NCBI GenBank assembly: GCA_009746045.1
Contig: RPFO01000645.1
Coordinates: forward strand, 537,185 to 601,184
Length of the DNA: 64,000 nt
Source: Mesostigma viride
Lineage: Eukaryota > Streptophyta > Mesostigmatophyceae > Mesostigmatales > Mesostigmataceae
Direction: 5' to 3'
In this document: piece by piece, positions 32,455 to 42,800 of the stretch
Position numbering within the stretch: the first letter of the stretch is position 1
Layout of the letters: the number at the start of each line of letters is the position of its first letter
Made by a program: the position numbers and the translations under genes
The notes under the pieces: model-generated
What the model was told of the DNA's origin: nothing
Seen by the model: only the letters and a program-made list of their open reading frames with translations
Databases searched by the model: none

Positions 32455-34245
32455 ATGCCCATGTTTTCCCTGATATCTGGCGCCGTCCGATTGGTTACCG
32501 CGAGAAAAGATGAAGGCAATGCTCCCCAACCACTCACCCCCACGAGGCATGGCAGGCGAGCCGGCAATCTCCTCCTTTTGTCTATCCTGGTGGCATCGTT
32601 CGCGGTGGCATCCTTCTTTGTTAAGGTCATCCACATACACTACCACGCGCCGCACGCGCCGCAGATGGTGGGCGTCCAAAGGACTGTCAAGCTGCGGACG
32701 GCGGCCTTCCCTGAGATGACAAACGGCGGCTCTGTCTGCCCGGAATGCGACAAGGCGACAGCTAGCAGCAACTTGGATGCAATCTTGCAAAGAGTGAGCA
32801 GTGGGCCTGATGGGCTAGAGCTCGGGCAGCTTTCTTCCGCGTCAGATAACCTCTCGCCTGACCGACCGGCTGGCTCAAGTCAAAGTCCTCAAACTCTCGC
32901 TGCTGGTGTGGCATCGGCTGGACCGGCGCCGGGCGTGCAACCGGACGCAACGCGGCCCATCCCTTCCTTCGCCAGTGGCTCCAGCGCGCCAGGTCCAGAC
33001 CCGGGCGCGCAGCGTCCTTTACAGTTACAGACGGCATCTCTGCCACGAGCCCTGTCAGCTTGGGAAACCATGCTGCTGCCAAACGCGGCATCCTCCCCGC
33101 CGCCTGTCCAGCCCCTGGCCAGGTGGCAGCCCAGAAACGCGGTCGCGCTACGTGCGGGCACCTTCCGCAGGGGCCGCGCGCCCCGCCGTGACGTCGACGG
33201 CATCCACGTGATCTGCACGTCGGACGGCAGCGCCGCCTTAAACTGGCAGACGGTGGTCATGTACCACAGCTTCCTCCAGGTGGCGCCCGCCAGCGACATG
33301 CACTGCTTCACGCGCATCCTCCATCGCAGCACGCCCGATGAGCTCATGCTGCGCGTGCCCACGCTGCGCGTCGATCCGCTCGACCCCGCGTGCGACGCCG
33401 GCGCGTCCCAGGCATGCCCCTACCCGGTGGCGGGGCGGCCGAAAGCGGTTGCGGACTGGGTCGCGTCAGGGGACCTGTGCAGCCGATGGATCCTGATGGT
33501 CGAGACCGACTACGTGTTTGTGCGGCCGATCCACCTGGCAAGCGTGATGCAGTCAGCACGACATGCCCTCGGTGCGAAGCCAGAACATGGCAGTGATGAC
33601 AACTCATCCCAACCGGGCGCCAATAGTAGTGCCAGCGGGCCCAGCTCGGTGGCAACCCAACCTTATGCTGGCGCGCCGCCCCTGCCTGAGATCCAAGCGG
33701 TGGGCTACCCCTGGAAGAACATCAAGCCGTCGCACGGCAAGACCGGCCGGCTCATGCGCCGCTACTTCCCCGAGTCCAAGGGCCCGCTGACGCTGGTGCC
33801 CGGCACAGGGAACGCGCCCGTGCTAATTCAGGCGCCCGCGCTGCGCCGCCTGCTCCCCCACTGGGTCAATGTGACGGCGGCCATGGAGACCGACCCGGAC
33901 GTGGTCTCCTCGCTCGGCTGGGTGCGCGAGATGTATGCCTACTCGGTCGCGTCCGCGCTGGCCAGGGTCCCCCACGTGCTCCCCCACTACCCCCACTCGC
34001 TGATCGCGATGCCCACCGTGCACAAGCGCATGGGCCACGCGCATATGATCCACTTCACGGGGCGGGTGGTGCTGGAGGATGGCGCACACAACAAGGTGTG
34101 GTCATTCAACAAGGCCTTCTGGCCCGGCGCGGCGCCTGAGCATATCCCGGAGCCACCGGCGGAGCTCTCATTTCCGACGATTCGGCTCCTGGTGGACACG
34201 ATCAACACGGCACTGCGGGAGTATGCCGCCAGCAAGGGTGGGTGA
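32455..34245 (+). CDS. Hydroxyproline O-arabinosyltransferase-like protein (HPAT/RDN1 family), Golgi type II membrane protein
   Basis: HPATs add the first arabinose to hydroxyproline in extensins and peptide hormones in plants; green algae glycosylate Hyp-rich wall proteins in a similar way. This is a single exon of 596 codons. Residues 38-58 (NLLLLSILVASFAVASFFV) form one membrane anchor after a short basic cytosolic tail, followed by a Ser/Pro/Ala-rich stem to about residue 245. The catalytic part shows HVICTSDGSAALNWQ, DMHCFTRILHRSTPDELM, WILMVETDYVFVRP, YFPESKGPLTLV, GNAPVLI and LGWVREMYAYSVASAL, in the HPAT order. The family EPDH-like motif reads ETDY here (residues 350-353), and a low-complexity Ser/Gly insert follows it. 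ATG at 32455 is the first of the frame. Acceptor and product are inferred from the family. Confidence 0.82.
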   Translation: MPMFSLISGAVRLVTARKDEGNAPQPLTPTRHGRRAGNLLLLSILVASFAVASFFVKVIHIHYHAPHAPQMVGVQRTVKLRTAAFPEMTNGGSVCPECDKATASSNLDAILQRVSSGPDGLELGQLSSASDNLSPDRPAGSSQSPQTLAAGVASAGPAPGVQPDATRPIPSFASGSSAPGPDPGAQRPLQLQTASLPRALSAWETMLLPNAASSPPPVQPLARWQPRNAVALRAGTFRRGRAPRRDVDGIHVICTSDGSAALNWQTVVMYHSFLQVAPASDMHCFTRILHRSTPDELMLRVPTLRVDPLDPACDAGASQACPYPVAGRPKAVADWVASGDLCSRWILMVETDYVFVRPIHLASVMQSARHALGAKPEHGSDDNSSQPGANSSASGPSSVATQPYAGAPPLPEIQAVGYPWKNIKPSHGKTGRLMRRYFPESKGPLTLVPGTGNAPVLIQAPALRRLLPHWVNVTAAMETDPDVVSSLGWVREMYAYSVASALARVPHVLPHYPHSLIAMPTVHKRMGHAHMIHFTGRVVLEDGAHNKVWSFNKAFWPGAAPEHIPEPPAELSFPTIRLLVDTINTALREYAASKGG

Positions 34246-34799
34246 GGTGGCTTGCGGGGGCATGCGGGGGCGTTATGTGATGTGCTACAGAAGCCCAAAT
34301 GAGACCTCTGTGGAAGGGGTCGCCTTGTGGAGAATGGTGAGGGCTCGAGATCGATAACTCTGGCCCAAGTGGGCGGCCTGTCGATCTATCTGGTGCGAGA
34401 TGGCGACCGGTTGCCATGCATGTGTGCATTGCTCTGATGTGTGTCGTCAATGTAGCTTTTGGCCTGCAAGTGGCGCGTCAAATGCATGAGGAAATGTGGC
34501 CTACGGACAAGTGTTTCGGAACAGCCACTGCACCATGATTGTCTTTTATTTATTTTGCTAGCCTTAACTTCGGATGTTAATTGGCTCATGTCGCCTGTTG
34601 CAACATGATGCGATAATAGTATTAATTTGTATAAGCGCACTGGGTGCAGCACTGCAGCTTTTCTTGGACGTTCATGGTGTTGTTGATGTAGTGAGTTGGT
34701 CAACACGACCTATTGATATTTGATAGTAGCTCCATCGACGGCGATTCCTTGTTTTAAATGGACGCCAGGTACTTATTTCCACTGGGGGTGCCTGCTGAT

Positions 34800-35060
34800 A
34801 AAAGGGCGGGAGAGCGATCGCAGCAGTGGTGCGTATGTGTAACCTAACATCCTGACCGCTAGGAACAAATACTGAATTACTGATCACGAGAGTTTGAACA
34901 TTTTTTAGCCAAACCATCCAGCTATCTCGCTAGTTCGATAAACGTTAGCCAGCTGCATTATTTTTTGCATACACTGGTTGTCTCCTTGATACACAGCTCC
35001 ACAATTGGGCCATTGCATCTCCATTAACATTTCCATCGTATCCTGCATGGTTGTCTCTTT
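34800..35060 (-). repeat. Degraded dispersed repeat D (reverse)
   Basis: GGGCGGGAGAGCGATCGCAG near 34806 is the reverse complement of sequence near 23060-23090, and GGTTGTCTCCTTGAT / GGTTGTCTCTTTGATATC match the reverse of other copies. Confidence 0.5.
34838..34842 (+). terminator. Candidate TGTAA poly(A) signal of the glycosyltransferase
   Basis: First TGTAA seen after the stop, about 590 bases downstream, within a degraded dispersed repeat. Plausible but unproven. Confidence 0.25.
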
Positions 35061-35244
35061 GATATCCTGCATGAACAGCTAGCTCATACAGTTAACAAGG
35101 ATCGATTAGATCTCAGCAGCGTATCATGCTCTAGCTAAATTTTCCACAGCGTGCCTGCACATGCATGCTGTAAGCCTGCATGCACTGTACTTAATTGTCT
35201 CATATAGCAGCTTATATTGATCAATTGGATTTCTATAGATCACA

Positions 35245-36020
35245 TATGAAATTAAATTAATTAATTCATTAATTAGACTCGTGCTCCCGTTGGGGAGTCA
35301 CGGAGCATTAACCCCGATGGATGGATGGATGGATGGATGGATGGGTGGGTGCAAACATTCCTACCGGTCTAATCTACATTGGCTACATACTACATCTATC
35401 TTACAGCATTCTAACTACAACATCTATCTAGGCAGCCGCCCGCTGCCCTAGGGGGAGCTATCTGGCGTGCCTCCCGCGGGATTGCACACGCGGGCGCTTC
35501 CCCACTGGGGGGGGCTCGTTGTCCTCTATGACCTGGGCCCACTTGGCCTTAATTGTCCATCATCTGAAGTCTTCCAAATCACGGAGAGGCCTAGGCCCCC
35601 CATGTCCTCCACTAGCTGTTCCTTGAAGGTGCGGGCCTTGCGGCGTCTAACATCACTGGGCCCAGCCCACGTCAGGAGGTGCCGGCCAGGCTGGGCTGGT
35701 CGCAGTCCTGCGGGGGGGCCACGTGAGGTGTCTACCTGGTTGGTGCGAGCTAGGTGCCCTACTAGCTGCAGGCGGCGTTGCTTACTGGTGCTGGTGATAT
35801 AGGGCATGCCCTGGTACAGGTCCTCATTGCGGACATGAGCAGCATATCCTACTCTGAAAATGGAACGAAGCATGCTGGTGACCGCGCCGTCCAGCTTGCG
35901 GGCCAGGTCGGCGGTGAGGGTCCACGTCTTGGCTCCATACGTGAGAACAGGAAGGACGAGGACCTTGAACAGGTCCTGTTTCTCGATCTTGCCCAGGGGC
36001 TTGCGCCACAGGGCCCGGTA
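35245..36020 (-). pseudogene. LINE ORF2 C-terminal fragment, 5'-truncated
   Basis: On the minus strand reads LFKVLVLPVLTYGAKTWTL, ARKLDGAVTSMLRSIFRV, QRRLQLVGHLARTNQVDT and PGRHLLTWAGP, the connector and C-terminal part seen in the other ORF2 copies. A GATG microsatellite (35317-35348) and the family stem-loop (GTGCTCCCGTTGGGGAGTCACGGAGC) lie toward its 3' end, followed by an A/T-rich tail at 35245-35275. GAAATTAAA is found at both ends (left of the tail and just after 36020), a possible target duplication. Confidence 0.75.
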
Positions 36021-36049
36021 TGATCGAAATTAAAGAAAAGTAAATTAAA

Positions 36050-36200
36050 ATATAAATTGGAATGAACGTGTCTCCGTTGGGAGTACATGTAGCCGTACAT
36101 ATCCCTGAGAATCGGCATATCACTTTTAATGCATTCTGGGCTACTTCCTGCAAGGGGCCTGCTCTGGGTGCACAAAGGGCCGGCACCTGCACTACTATGT
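36050..36200 (-). mobile_element. LINE-C 3' end fragment
   Basis: GTCTCCGTTGGGAGTACATG, CCCTGAGAATCGGCATAT and CTGGGCTACTTCCTGCAAGG match the family copies at 23.5-23.7 and 44.9-45.1 kb. It appears to be the older target into whose tail the 35.2-36.0 kb element inserted. Confidence 0.7.
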
Positions 36201-36353
36201 ATTCCAGCTAGCAGCTACTTAAGGTGCGGACATATGGTTCACCATGGTCCGGATTCTCCCGATTTCTGGCCTGCGCTGGTTGTCTCTTTGATATGGTTCA
36301 CCATGCGTCCAGGCATAGTTGTCTCACGTTTCATATGCTGGAAGATCATCATT

Positions 36354-37470
36354 AATTAATTAATTAATTAATTAAACTCGTGCTCCCGTTGGGGAGTCAC
36401 GGAGCACCGAAGTGCTTTTAATCCCTGTGTGTGCACTACAGGAGAAAGGGCAGAGACCCCCAGTCTCCTTCATGCCGAAGGCATGCCACAGCTGCAATCG
36501 GGCGCGGCTAGCTAAAAGGACAGGCTAACGATCCGGCAAACTGTGGGTGCAATAAGACCCATGTGAGCATATCATAGCAAGGAGCGTGGGCAAGTAATCT
36601 GAACATAGCCAGGGCGTAGCATGGCTGTACTAGGACTAGGCTAAGGCTATGGCTGGTTGTGTACCGTGCGTTGGCGGCACGTGACTAGGTGTTGGCACAG
36701 CTAGGCAACATTCTAGGCATGGCTGCCTTAGCGGCAGTGACGCCAATGGTTACAAGCTAGGGCTATTGCTATTCTAGCCCGCTGCGGGCGTCCACATCTT
36801 GTGGTTGATCATCAGGTCCCCGCCCCTCCAGTACACCTTGGGCTTCTGGGGGTCCTGCTTATGGCGGAGGTATTCCGGCCACAGGTCGCGTCGCTGCTGT
36901 TGCTGAGCGGGGGTGAGGTCGTCATCCAGCGTCCAGGTGAGGTCGTGCAACCGCTTGCGACGAGAGAGGAACCGCTGCTTATCCTCAGGGGAGGGGAAGG
37001 TGAGTAGGACTGGTGGGGGAGCCGCCTTGTCCCGTGAGTGGGGAAGGCGGTGGCACCCACGCAGTTCTACCTCACCTACCAGGCCCATGAGGGTAAGAAG
37101 CTGGTTCTTGAGCTCGTCAGCAAGAGAGGTTGACGTCTCACCTGGCTTCTGGGGGAAGCGACGTAGCACCACTCGGCACTCGCGGCGAGCGCGGTCGGTG
37201 ACCTCCCGTTGCTGGGCCTGGCGGTGGTCCTCCAGCTCCTGGAGCTTTGTGGCGATGGCGTCGGTGGTGGAGGCGGTCGCTGACCGCAGCAGGTCCGCGT
37301 AGGAGAGCGGCGGGAGGTCGCCAGCATCCTGCCGGGGTGGCTGGGATGCAATGGTGGCCGTCTGCTCCGCTATCTTGGGGACCTGTGTGGCCAGGGCCTC
37401 GGTGTGGGCGGTGATGGCCTCAAGCTTCTTCAGGAGCACGCCACACTTGCCCTCCACCTGGTTAAGGCGA
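36354..37470 (-). mobile_element. 1117-bp retroelement copy carrying only an ORF1-like gene, with 12-bp target duplication
   Basis: Flanked by GAAGATCATCAT at 36342-36353 and 37471-37482. On its own strand it has a 5'-truncated ORF1 (about 37470-36774), directly followed by a 400-bp 3' UTR, the stem-loop (GTGCTCC/GGGAGCAC) and a (TTAA)n tail. The protein frame is open for about 230 codons: an N-terminal heptad-like stretch (KKLEAITAHTEALATQVPKI), an RRM-like part (RRECRVVLRRF, then LLTFPSPEDKQRFLSRRKR), and a basic C-terminal part (PQKPKVYWRGGDLMINHK), the order of L1 ORF1p. No reverse transcriptase follows, so mobility would depend on another element. Confidence 0.85.
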
Positions 37471-37489
37471 GAAGATCATCATGGCCGAA

Positions 37490-38075
37490 CAATGGCTAGG
37501 GCATGGCGTCTCTAGCAGAGAAGCTTGCCCACGCTCCTTGTTATGCTATGCTCACGGCATATGGGTCTTATTGCACCCACAGATTGCCGGATCGTTAGCT
37601 TGTCCGTTTAGCTAGCGCGGCCGAATGCAGCTGTGGCATGCCTTAGGCATGAAGAAGACTGGGGGTCTCTGCCCTTTCTCCTGTTGTGAACACACAGGGA
37701 TTAAAAGCACTTCGGTGCTCCGTGACTCCCCAACGGGAGCACGTGTTTAATTAATTAATTAATTATCGGGGGTACGTTAGCATGCATGCAACCTACATGC
37801 AATTAACACCCATCATATCATTAATTAATGAATGAAACACGTGCTCCCGTTGGGGAGTCACGGAGCACCGAAGTGCTTTTAATCCCTGTGTGTGCACAAC
37901 AGGAGAAAGGGCAGAGACCCCCAGTCTCCTTCATGCCGGTAAGGCATGCCACACCTGCATTCGGGCACGCTAGCTAAACGGACACGCTAACGATCCGGCA
38001 ATTAATCTGTGCATGGGTGCAATATAAGACCCATGTGAGCATGGCATAACAAGGAGCGTGGGCAAGTAAACTGAT
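37490..38075. repeat. Two family A 3' ends tail to tail (inverted repeat)
   Basis: 37490-37745 (+) and 37825-38075 (-) are reverse complements of about 250 bp separated by roughly 80 bp containing both (TTAA)n tails. Both carry the GTGCTCCGTGACTCCCCAAC-type stem-loop and the block ending GCCCTTTCTCCTG. The arms could form a long hairpin. Confidence 0.88.
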
Positions 38076-38094
38076 CGGAAACCCATCATCATGG

Positions 38095-38310
38095 CCGAGC
38101 GTACAGTTGTCTTGGATAGTCCGGATGATCAACGCGGATCGAGTTGAGCACTATCTGCGACTCCAGACCTGGGCGAGTGCATGAGACATCGTGCCACTTG
38201 CATGCCTAATTGTGGGTGAAGTATCCGCGTAAAGAAACTAGTACCTCATCGGGTACTCCGTGGCATGCCTTCAGTGCATGTTCACGCACTTACTTATTTT
38301 ATTGATCAAG
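38095..38310 (-). repeat. Dispersed repeat matching 21420-21615 in reverse
   Basis: Order of blocks is conserved: TTGGATAGTC, GCGACTCCAGACCTGGGCGA, GTGGCACTTGCATGCC-like, GTACCTCATCGGGTACTCCG and TTCAGTGCATGTTCACGC. Non-coding; class unknown. Confidence 0.75.
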
Positions 38311-38426
38311 CTGTGAGACAACTACACTACGTGAGACAACTAACACTTAATTATGTTGGCCGGATCGAATAAGCGGTTGATCCTCGCGAAGTCATTCATG
38401 CATGCACAACCATGTGCTAGGTATAT

Positions 38427-39028
38427 TAAATTAAAAATTAAAAATTAAATTATAACATGCCTCCGTGGGGAGGTCATGTAGCACATATTTCATGATGGAT
38501 GGGGTGGAGGAAGCCGCGTGATCGAACTATCCTAACTCTATCTAGAAAATCCTAACTGCACTACTCATCAAAACGTCTCCTCCGCTTGGGGGGAGGTGGC
38601 TTGCCCACAGGGTCGGGCGTGTGCGCCTTGACAATCTCCTTCCACCGCGTCTTGTCCTGCATGGCAGTCCAAAGACGGGAGAGAGAGTGGATGCGGTGCT
38701 CAAACTGGGCTGGGACCACTAGGTCGTCCAGCAACATCTGAACGTAGTTCGTGACAGGTTTCCCTACCCTTTTGGGAATGTCCTTGGGGCCAGGCCAGGT
38801 CAGAATGTGCCGCCCTGGCTGTCCAAGCCGCTGGGGGCCGGCCAGACCGAGGGTGGTGTCGACCTGGCTGGTGCGTGCAAGGTGTCCTACAAATGCTATC
38901 CTACGCTGCCTAATCTCGTCCGAAACACGAGGCATGCCATGATACAAAGACTCTGATGACGGACGCTCGGAAAAACCTACATTAAGGACCTGCCGGAGCA
39001 TCCTGTAAACTGTGCCGTCGAGCCGAGC
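38427..39028 (-). mobile_element. 5'-truncated LINE-B copy with intact ORF2 C-terminal frame
   Basis: The minus-strand frame from about 39028 to 38561 is uninterrupted: ARLDGTVYRMLRQVLNVGF, QRRIAFVGHLARTSQVDT, GRHILTWPGPKDIP, SRLWTAMQDKTRWKEIVK and the basic tail KPPPPKRRRRFDE. A short 3' UTR follows, then the CCTCCGTGGGGAGGTCATG motif and an A/T-rich tail. TGCTAGGTATAT occurs at 38415-38426 and 39029-39040, the likely target duplication (some bases may be microhomology). A frame this clean suggests recent insertion. Confidence 0.82.
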
Positions 39029-39048
39029 TGCTAGGTATATGTGGTACA

Positions 39049-39086
39049 GATTCCCCATCGGGAGCACGAGTCTAATTAATTATTTA
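39049..39086 (+). mobile_element. 38-bp retroelement tail insertion with 10-bp target duplication
   Basis: ATGTGGTACA at 39039-39048 and 39087-39096 flanks only the last bases of the family A stem-loop (ATCGGGAGCACGAG) and its TAATTAATTATTTA tail. This is an extreme 5' truncation. Confidence 0.8.
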
Positions 39087-39330
39087 ATGTGGTACATGCA
39101 GGTTATATCACATTGTCAGTATCAAATAGACAGTATGATTGCATGGCCGTCCGGCCGGCAGGGAGATATTGTCGTCCGGCCGGGGGATATAACTGCATGA
39201 ACTGTTTTTAATTAATTTCGTCTTACAGAAATTTTGCCGGCCTATACACACTATCTGGATTTTGTATGTCAAGTAATATACATGACGTAATGTAACATAT
39301 ATATTGTATTATATTCGACCTACAATACAA

Positions 39331-39335
39331 TTACA
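39331..39335 (-). terminator. Candidate TGTAA poly(A) signal of the ARF-GEF
   Basis: TTACA on the plus strand, about 475 bases beyond the ARF-GEF stop. No closer TGTAA was seen on that strand. Confidence 0.3.
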
Positions 39336-39808
39336 TAGGAGTTGTCTCACATAACATTGAACAACCGGCATGTTTTTTAACGCCCGTGCACGCGCGTGTT
39401 TCCCAGTACACATCTGCTTAACCCAGCCTAGTCCATTCTGGGCAGGCACCTGGAAAGGCCCCAGTAACAACACTGAGCTCGCGAAACCTACTACTGTGGC
39501 AAGCAGCCATACCTCAAAACTCCCCGGGCCATGTGCAGCCAGCGCTTGTCTCTGCCCAATCATTTACCATGATAGCACCCAGCCAATGCACACGCATGGA
39601 TTCAAGCTCCACTGCTTGTTAACAACCACCAAGTCTTGTCGGGGCAATGCCAGTGACCGTATCCTCGCGCCGATTTCTGCCGAGGACCTTTATTGAAACA
39701 AAAAATCGTCCCTGTCGTGACCATTTATGGTCACGCACACATCCCCCACCCCCCTCCCCCGCCCCTCACCCCTCCCATCCCTCATATCCATAATCTGCCA
39801 GCAGCCCG

Positions 39809-42800
39809 TCACGGTGCCTCTGGCTTGCTCGGCGACCCCTCCAGCGGTGTCATTTCGTGCGGACCGGCAGCCGAGGTGGCCGCCACCGAGACCAGCTCCG
39901 GGTGCAGGCTGGGCGATATCGACCGCATGATGCGCCACGTGGCGTCCCACAGCGTCTCCTCGCTCGGCCCCGGCTCAGCGTCGCCGTCGGCGTCAGCGCG
40001 TGGCTCCAGCAGTAGCTCCGCCACGGCGGCAGGCACCAGCAGGGGGGTGTCCTCCTTGAGGTACCCCTGCGTGTGCATGACCAGCACCAGGTTCTTGGCC
40101 ATCTCGGGGATGTTTTCCGCCTGGACACAATGCGACGCAATGCGATGCGATGCGATCAAGATGAAGCACGTTGTTAGCTCATTGCTGAGCAAATCGGGGA
40201 TGTTCTCCAACTGCGCACGCTCAAGTCAGATCCGATCAAGGTTTGTCGTAGTTGAGCAACTCACGGATATTCTCAGCATGCGCATGAAAAAGGCCAGGTC
40301 GAACGACTATACGGTTGATTACCCTAGTTAAGCTGTACACAAGCACATGTCCGAGACACAGTGCACAGTAAACGTGATTCAAGCGCTGGTGGCACGTGGG
40401 AACGTAGGCACAAACACTCGAGGGGCAGGGGTGTGGCACACATGGGGCGGCACAGCCAATGCTAGACTATGGGTTACAAGAAGCAGCATCCACACATAGT
40501 CAGTTCACACGTCCACATGCCTAGCTAGTTGCTGTTATAATGTCCAGGATGGATAACATGGGTTGTGCTACTCTTGGCTTTGTGCCCGCAACCACCACCA
40601 TCCAGCAAAGGTGACTCTAGTTGCGGCAAATCTGGCTGAGGTACTCCTGACCCACGTACCAGCTGCTCCGAGGGCAGCGCGCGCAGGCTTTGCTCCATGC
40701 AGCTGATGGTGGACAGCCACAGGTGGCCAAACCCGGGCAGCCCACGCAGCAGCGGCGAGTAGTGCAGGAATGTCTTGGACAGCAGCGCGAGCGCCTTGCG
40801 GAGGGACGTCTCCATATCCGCGTAGTCACCGCTGCGCTTGCGGGCGGCAGAGATCAACTCCTTCACCATCGGGAAGATCATCTGTGCGTGTGGTGGTCGT
40901 GGGGGGGCCAAGAGAGGTTGTGTGCGAGACGGGTGGATGTGGGTGTGGGTTGGCATGGCGAATGGGTGTGTTCAGTGGTGGTGGTGGTGGTGGGTGGGTG
41001 GGGGAGGGGGGCAGTTTGATAGGTTGCAGGTAAAGCAACGGTAGCCAAGGATTACAAGCTTTGACTGTGGCCGCTTGCACACATGCGCACGCCAGACGAG
41101 CATCAGCATGGCAGCCACTTTCAGGCTTGAGTGGTGGATGAAAACGCCCAAGGGCAAATTATAACCTTCCTACAAACGTAGGACCATGAATCTGGACCTG
41201 TATTCCAACAATGCAAGAATCTAAATTCCAAAAAGCCACCACCACCAGTTTCAAACAGTAATTCAGAAAAAAACTGTGGCTATTAATGCATGTTGAAGAC
41301 CCCAACTCTGTTGCATGGTAAATGGGCGCCCGCGGCATGATTCATATAAGGATCCTTAATGCATGGTGTACAGGTACATCTACAGAGCCTATATGATGGC
41401 GCTAACACACGCGCACACCACAGGGCCTCACCGTTTCCAGGCACTGCGCAAAGGTGGCGCCGTTTACCGCCAGCACATCACCCAACAGCAGCGCACGCTG
41501 GAGCAATATGACCGCTTGGTGGCGCACGGCCACCCGCATCTCCAGGCACAGCCGGCAGAGCACCGCCACCAGTGCCAGCCACAGCTCTACGAGCGCTGCG
41601 GAGAGGCGGTGGATAGAATAAGCATGTTCAGAGCAGGCAGGGAAGCAATGGGGAGCATGTGGGCAAGGGCGACGCGCGACAAGCCAAGGGGCACACACAA
41701 GCGAAGGGATAAGCTGGGTAAGAACAAGCGGGGTGTTGTGTGAATACAATTTAGGTGGTGTGTGGATGGGACAGCCGCATGCAGATGTCGCACAAGCGCA
41801 GAGGATCCTACACTGTTCCGCCCAACGTCCAGCCAAAGGTATGTCTGCTTTTCTTGCTGCTTGCTTGCCAGCATGCCAGCGTGCCAGCATGCCAGCGTGC
41901 CAGCATGCCCACTTGTCAGCACGCTTGACCACTGCGCCATGATGCCATCAGCTGCTTCCCAAAAAGCATGAATAGGTTTTGTCCCCTTCCCCTTCCCAGC
42001 CACGTTGCTGCCCTACCATGCCATGCCCTGTCTAGCCACCCTGTCCAGACCATCAAAGGGGTGTGATGGGGGGGGATATCCTTCCGCTGCCTCCCCAAAA
42101 CCATCCTGGCGCGATGCCCTGGCCGACTGCGTCTGCCACCACCTCTTCACAAACTGGATTGCCTTGACAACTTATGAGTCATGGCCTGTACCTGTGACGA
42201 TCATCAATTGTCGTCAGAAAGCAACAAACGTGACAACGCTAGCTGCCCAAATCTGAGATTCCGTGGAACACAGAAAGTAAGCCAGCCTAGAAGCTACCAG
42301 CAAGGAATCGAAGATAGGACCTTTGGCATGGTTTCGCGGCTGTGGGAGTCTCCTGATCCGAAGGCATCTCACTTAACGTTTCGAAACAGCTCAACTGCAA
42401 AAAACCTCTTTACCGGAGAGGGGATCAATGCCCAGCTGATACGATGATGACAAATTCCCAGCTGCTGCTTGCCCCTGCCCGCGGCAACGCTCAACCGCCA
42501 CCCAGATGACTTACTAATTAATTATGAAAAGTGTAATACCTGCCATCCACCTGTCCCCATCCACCCGCAGGCGTCACGCATCCACGAACGCTCGGGTACC
42601 ACAAGTGAGACAACCAGTGCATGACCCATCCAACAAATGCCAAAGGCTAGCCCAGAACATGACCCATTCGAATCTTAGCCTAGGCCTACATTACCCCCCC
42701 CCCCCCCCCCCCCCACACACTCATCGATCCATTTCCTGCCAGGAATTACTGCGATCTCACAGACTACACGCTTCTCCCACCTTGCTTCTTCTTCGCATCC

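Noticed and set aside
41970-42190. Possible extra ARF-GEF exon (minus) reading AIQFVKRWWQTQS
   Set aside because: Exons 17 and 18 already join in phase (G/CG) and give a continuous HDS-domain match; this stretch has no family resemblance.
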